Part shown: piece after piece, positions 6,606-7,142 of the stretch
Position numbering within the stretch: position 1 is the first letter of the stretch
How the letters are laid out: each line of letters starts with the position of its first letter
Assembly: GCA_027067015.1 (NCBI GenBank)
Contig: JAMOMS010000241.1
Span: 1 to 7,142, forward strand
Length of the DNA: 7,142 nt
Direction: 5' to 3'
Origin: Campylobacterales bacterium
Lineage (GTDB): Bacteria; Campylobacterota; Campylobacteria; Campylobacterales; Hydrogenimonadaceae
Notes under the pieces: generated by a model
The model's database searches: none
What the model was told of the DNA's origin: nothing
Seen by the model: the letters and a program-made list of their open reading frames with translations, nothing else
Made by a program: the position numbers and the translations under genes

Positions 6606-7142
6606 GAGTCTTGTCAAGATTTTGAGCGTCGTGGGGATGACCCTGGCGCTTATTTTCGCTTCCGAAATCGTCGTGGGGCTTTATTATCGTGAACCGGTCG
6701 GGGCGCTGATAAAGTATGATGTCGTGCTATTGGCGGGGAATGGACTACTTTATCTGCTTTTGCGCCGCGAGCCGGTAAAGCTGGGAATTCGGGAGAGTAT
6801 TTTGTTTGTGAACCTGTTGTGGTTTATGTTGGGCGCGGCGGGGGCGGTGCCTTTTTTGCTCTATACTTCCGTTTCGCCGGCTTCGGCTTTTTTTGAGGCG
6901 GTCAGCGGTTTTACCACCACGGGCGCCACGGTCTTTAACGATATTGAGGCGCTCCCCAAAATCATCCTCTTTCACCGGAGCCTAACCCACTGGCTGGGCG
7001 GGTTGGGGGTGGTGGTGTTGAGCGTGGGGCTCTTGTCGTTTATCAACCCTACCGGCTCGCTTTCGCTCTTTAAAGCCGAGTCAACCGGTATTCAGGTTGA
7101 AAAGCTCCGGCCCAAAATCCGTGAGACCGCCTTGAGTCTTTG
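6595..7142 (+). CDS. trkH: Trk potassium uptake channel subunit, N-terminal part (3' end outside window)
   Basis: TrkH is the inner-membrane K+-conducting subunit partnered by TrkA. The frame is open from ATG 6595 to the window end, giving 182 of an expected 480 or so residues. Hydrophobic segments lie near 8-30, 41-57 and 67-92, then a re-entrant pore loop SGFTTTGAT (104-112) with the first selectivity-filter Thr-x-x-Gly element ending at Gly110, then HWLGGLGVVVLSVGLLS (132-148), a family hallmark. Two helices precede the first pore unit, as in TrkH rather than shorter KtrB. The start lies inside trkA with an 11-bp overlap, and GAAGG (6581-6585) about 9 bases upstream is a modest ribosome site, so translation probably depends on trkA. 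The last visible residues (KLRPKIRETALSL) are a cytoplasmic segment. Confidence 0.96.
   Translation, partial: MNFKSLVKILSVVGMTLALIFASEIVVGLYYREPVGALIKYDVVLLAGNGLLYLLLRREPVKLGIRESILFVNLLWFMLGAAGAVPFLLYTSVSPASAFFEAVSGFTTTGATVFNDIEALPKIILFHRSLTHWLGGLGVVVLSVGLLSFINPTGSLSLFKAESTGIQVEKLRPKIRETALSL

Noticed and set aside
5736..6617. Long open frame on the minus strand (293 codons) opposite trkA
   Set aside because: It lies wholly opposite a well-supported trkA, and its translation is rich in His, Arg, Pro and Gln with no recognisable domain, as expected from GC-rich codon shadows.

Overview
The window is a tightly packed, single-strand (+) stretch of a bacterial chromosome, most likely from a Campylobacterota (Epsilonproteobacteria) species. 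The main reason is gene content and order: a small CiaD-like protein directly upstream of a CCA tRNA nucleotidyltransferase and purU, an arrangement I recall from Campylobacter jejuni (Cj0788 ciaD, cca, purU). The sequence is clearly richer in G+C than Campylobacter or Helicobacter, with many G/C third positions, so a free-living GC-rich relative (the Sulfurovum/Nitratifractor/Hydrogenimonas kind) is more likely than a host-associated one. The genus is inference.

Layout: (1) 2-580, the C-terminal half of leuB (3-isopropylmalate dehydrogenase), cut by the window start. (2) 581-728, the only real intergenic gap. It holds two facing arrays of a 7-bp repeat (GTGAAAA / TTTTCAC), followed by an 11-bp perfect inverted repeat that brackets the ribosome binding site and TTG start of the next gene. 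(3) 729-1290, two small cytoplasmic proteins: an 80-residue one-TPR protein and a 102-residue CiaD-like protein. (4) 1287-2429, cca, overlapping the previous gene by 4 bp. (5) 2455-3297, purU, preceded by a textbook extended -10 promoter that overlaps the cca stop codon. (6) 3306-5291, a large MscS-family mechanosensitive channel. (7) 5292-6605, trkA, starting on the base after the mscS stop. (8) 6595-7142, the N-terminal third of trkH, overlapping trkA by 11 bp and cut by the window end.

How the parts fit: genes 2-4 look like one translationally coupled unit of two uncharacterised small proteins plus tRNA maturation. From purU onward the genes are again nearly contiguous. The mscS-trkA-trkH block is a coherent osmotic/potassium module, with TrkH as K+ uptake channel, TrkA as its nucleotide-sensing gating ring, and MscS as the emergency release valve for hypo-osmotic shock. 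I see no mobile element, CRISPR array, RNA gene or convincing intrinsic terminator. The most interesting unexplained items are the inverted heptamer arrays, the start-codon hairpin of the TPR gene, and the CiaD-like protein in a probably non-pathogenic lineage.
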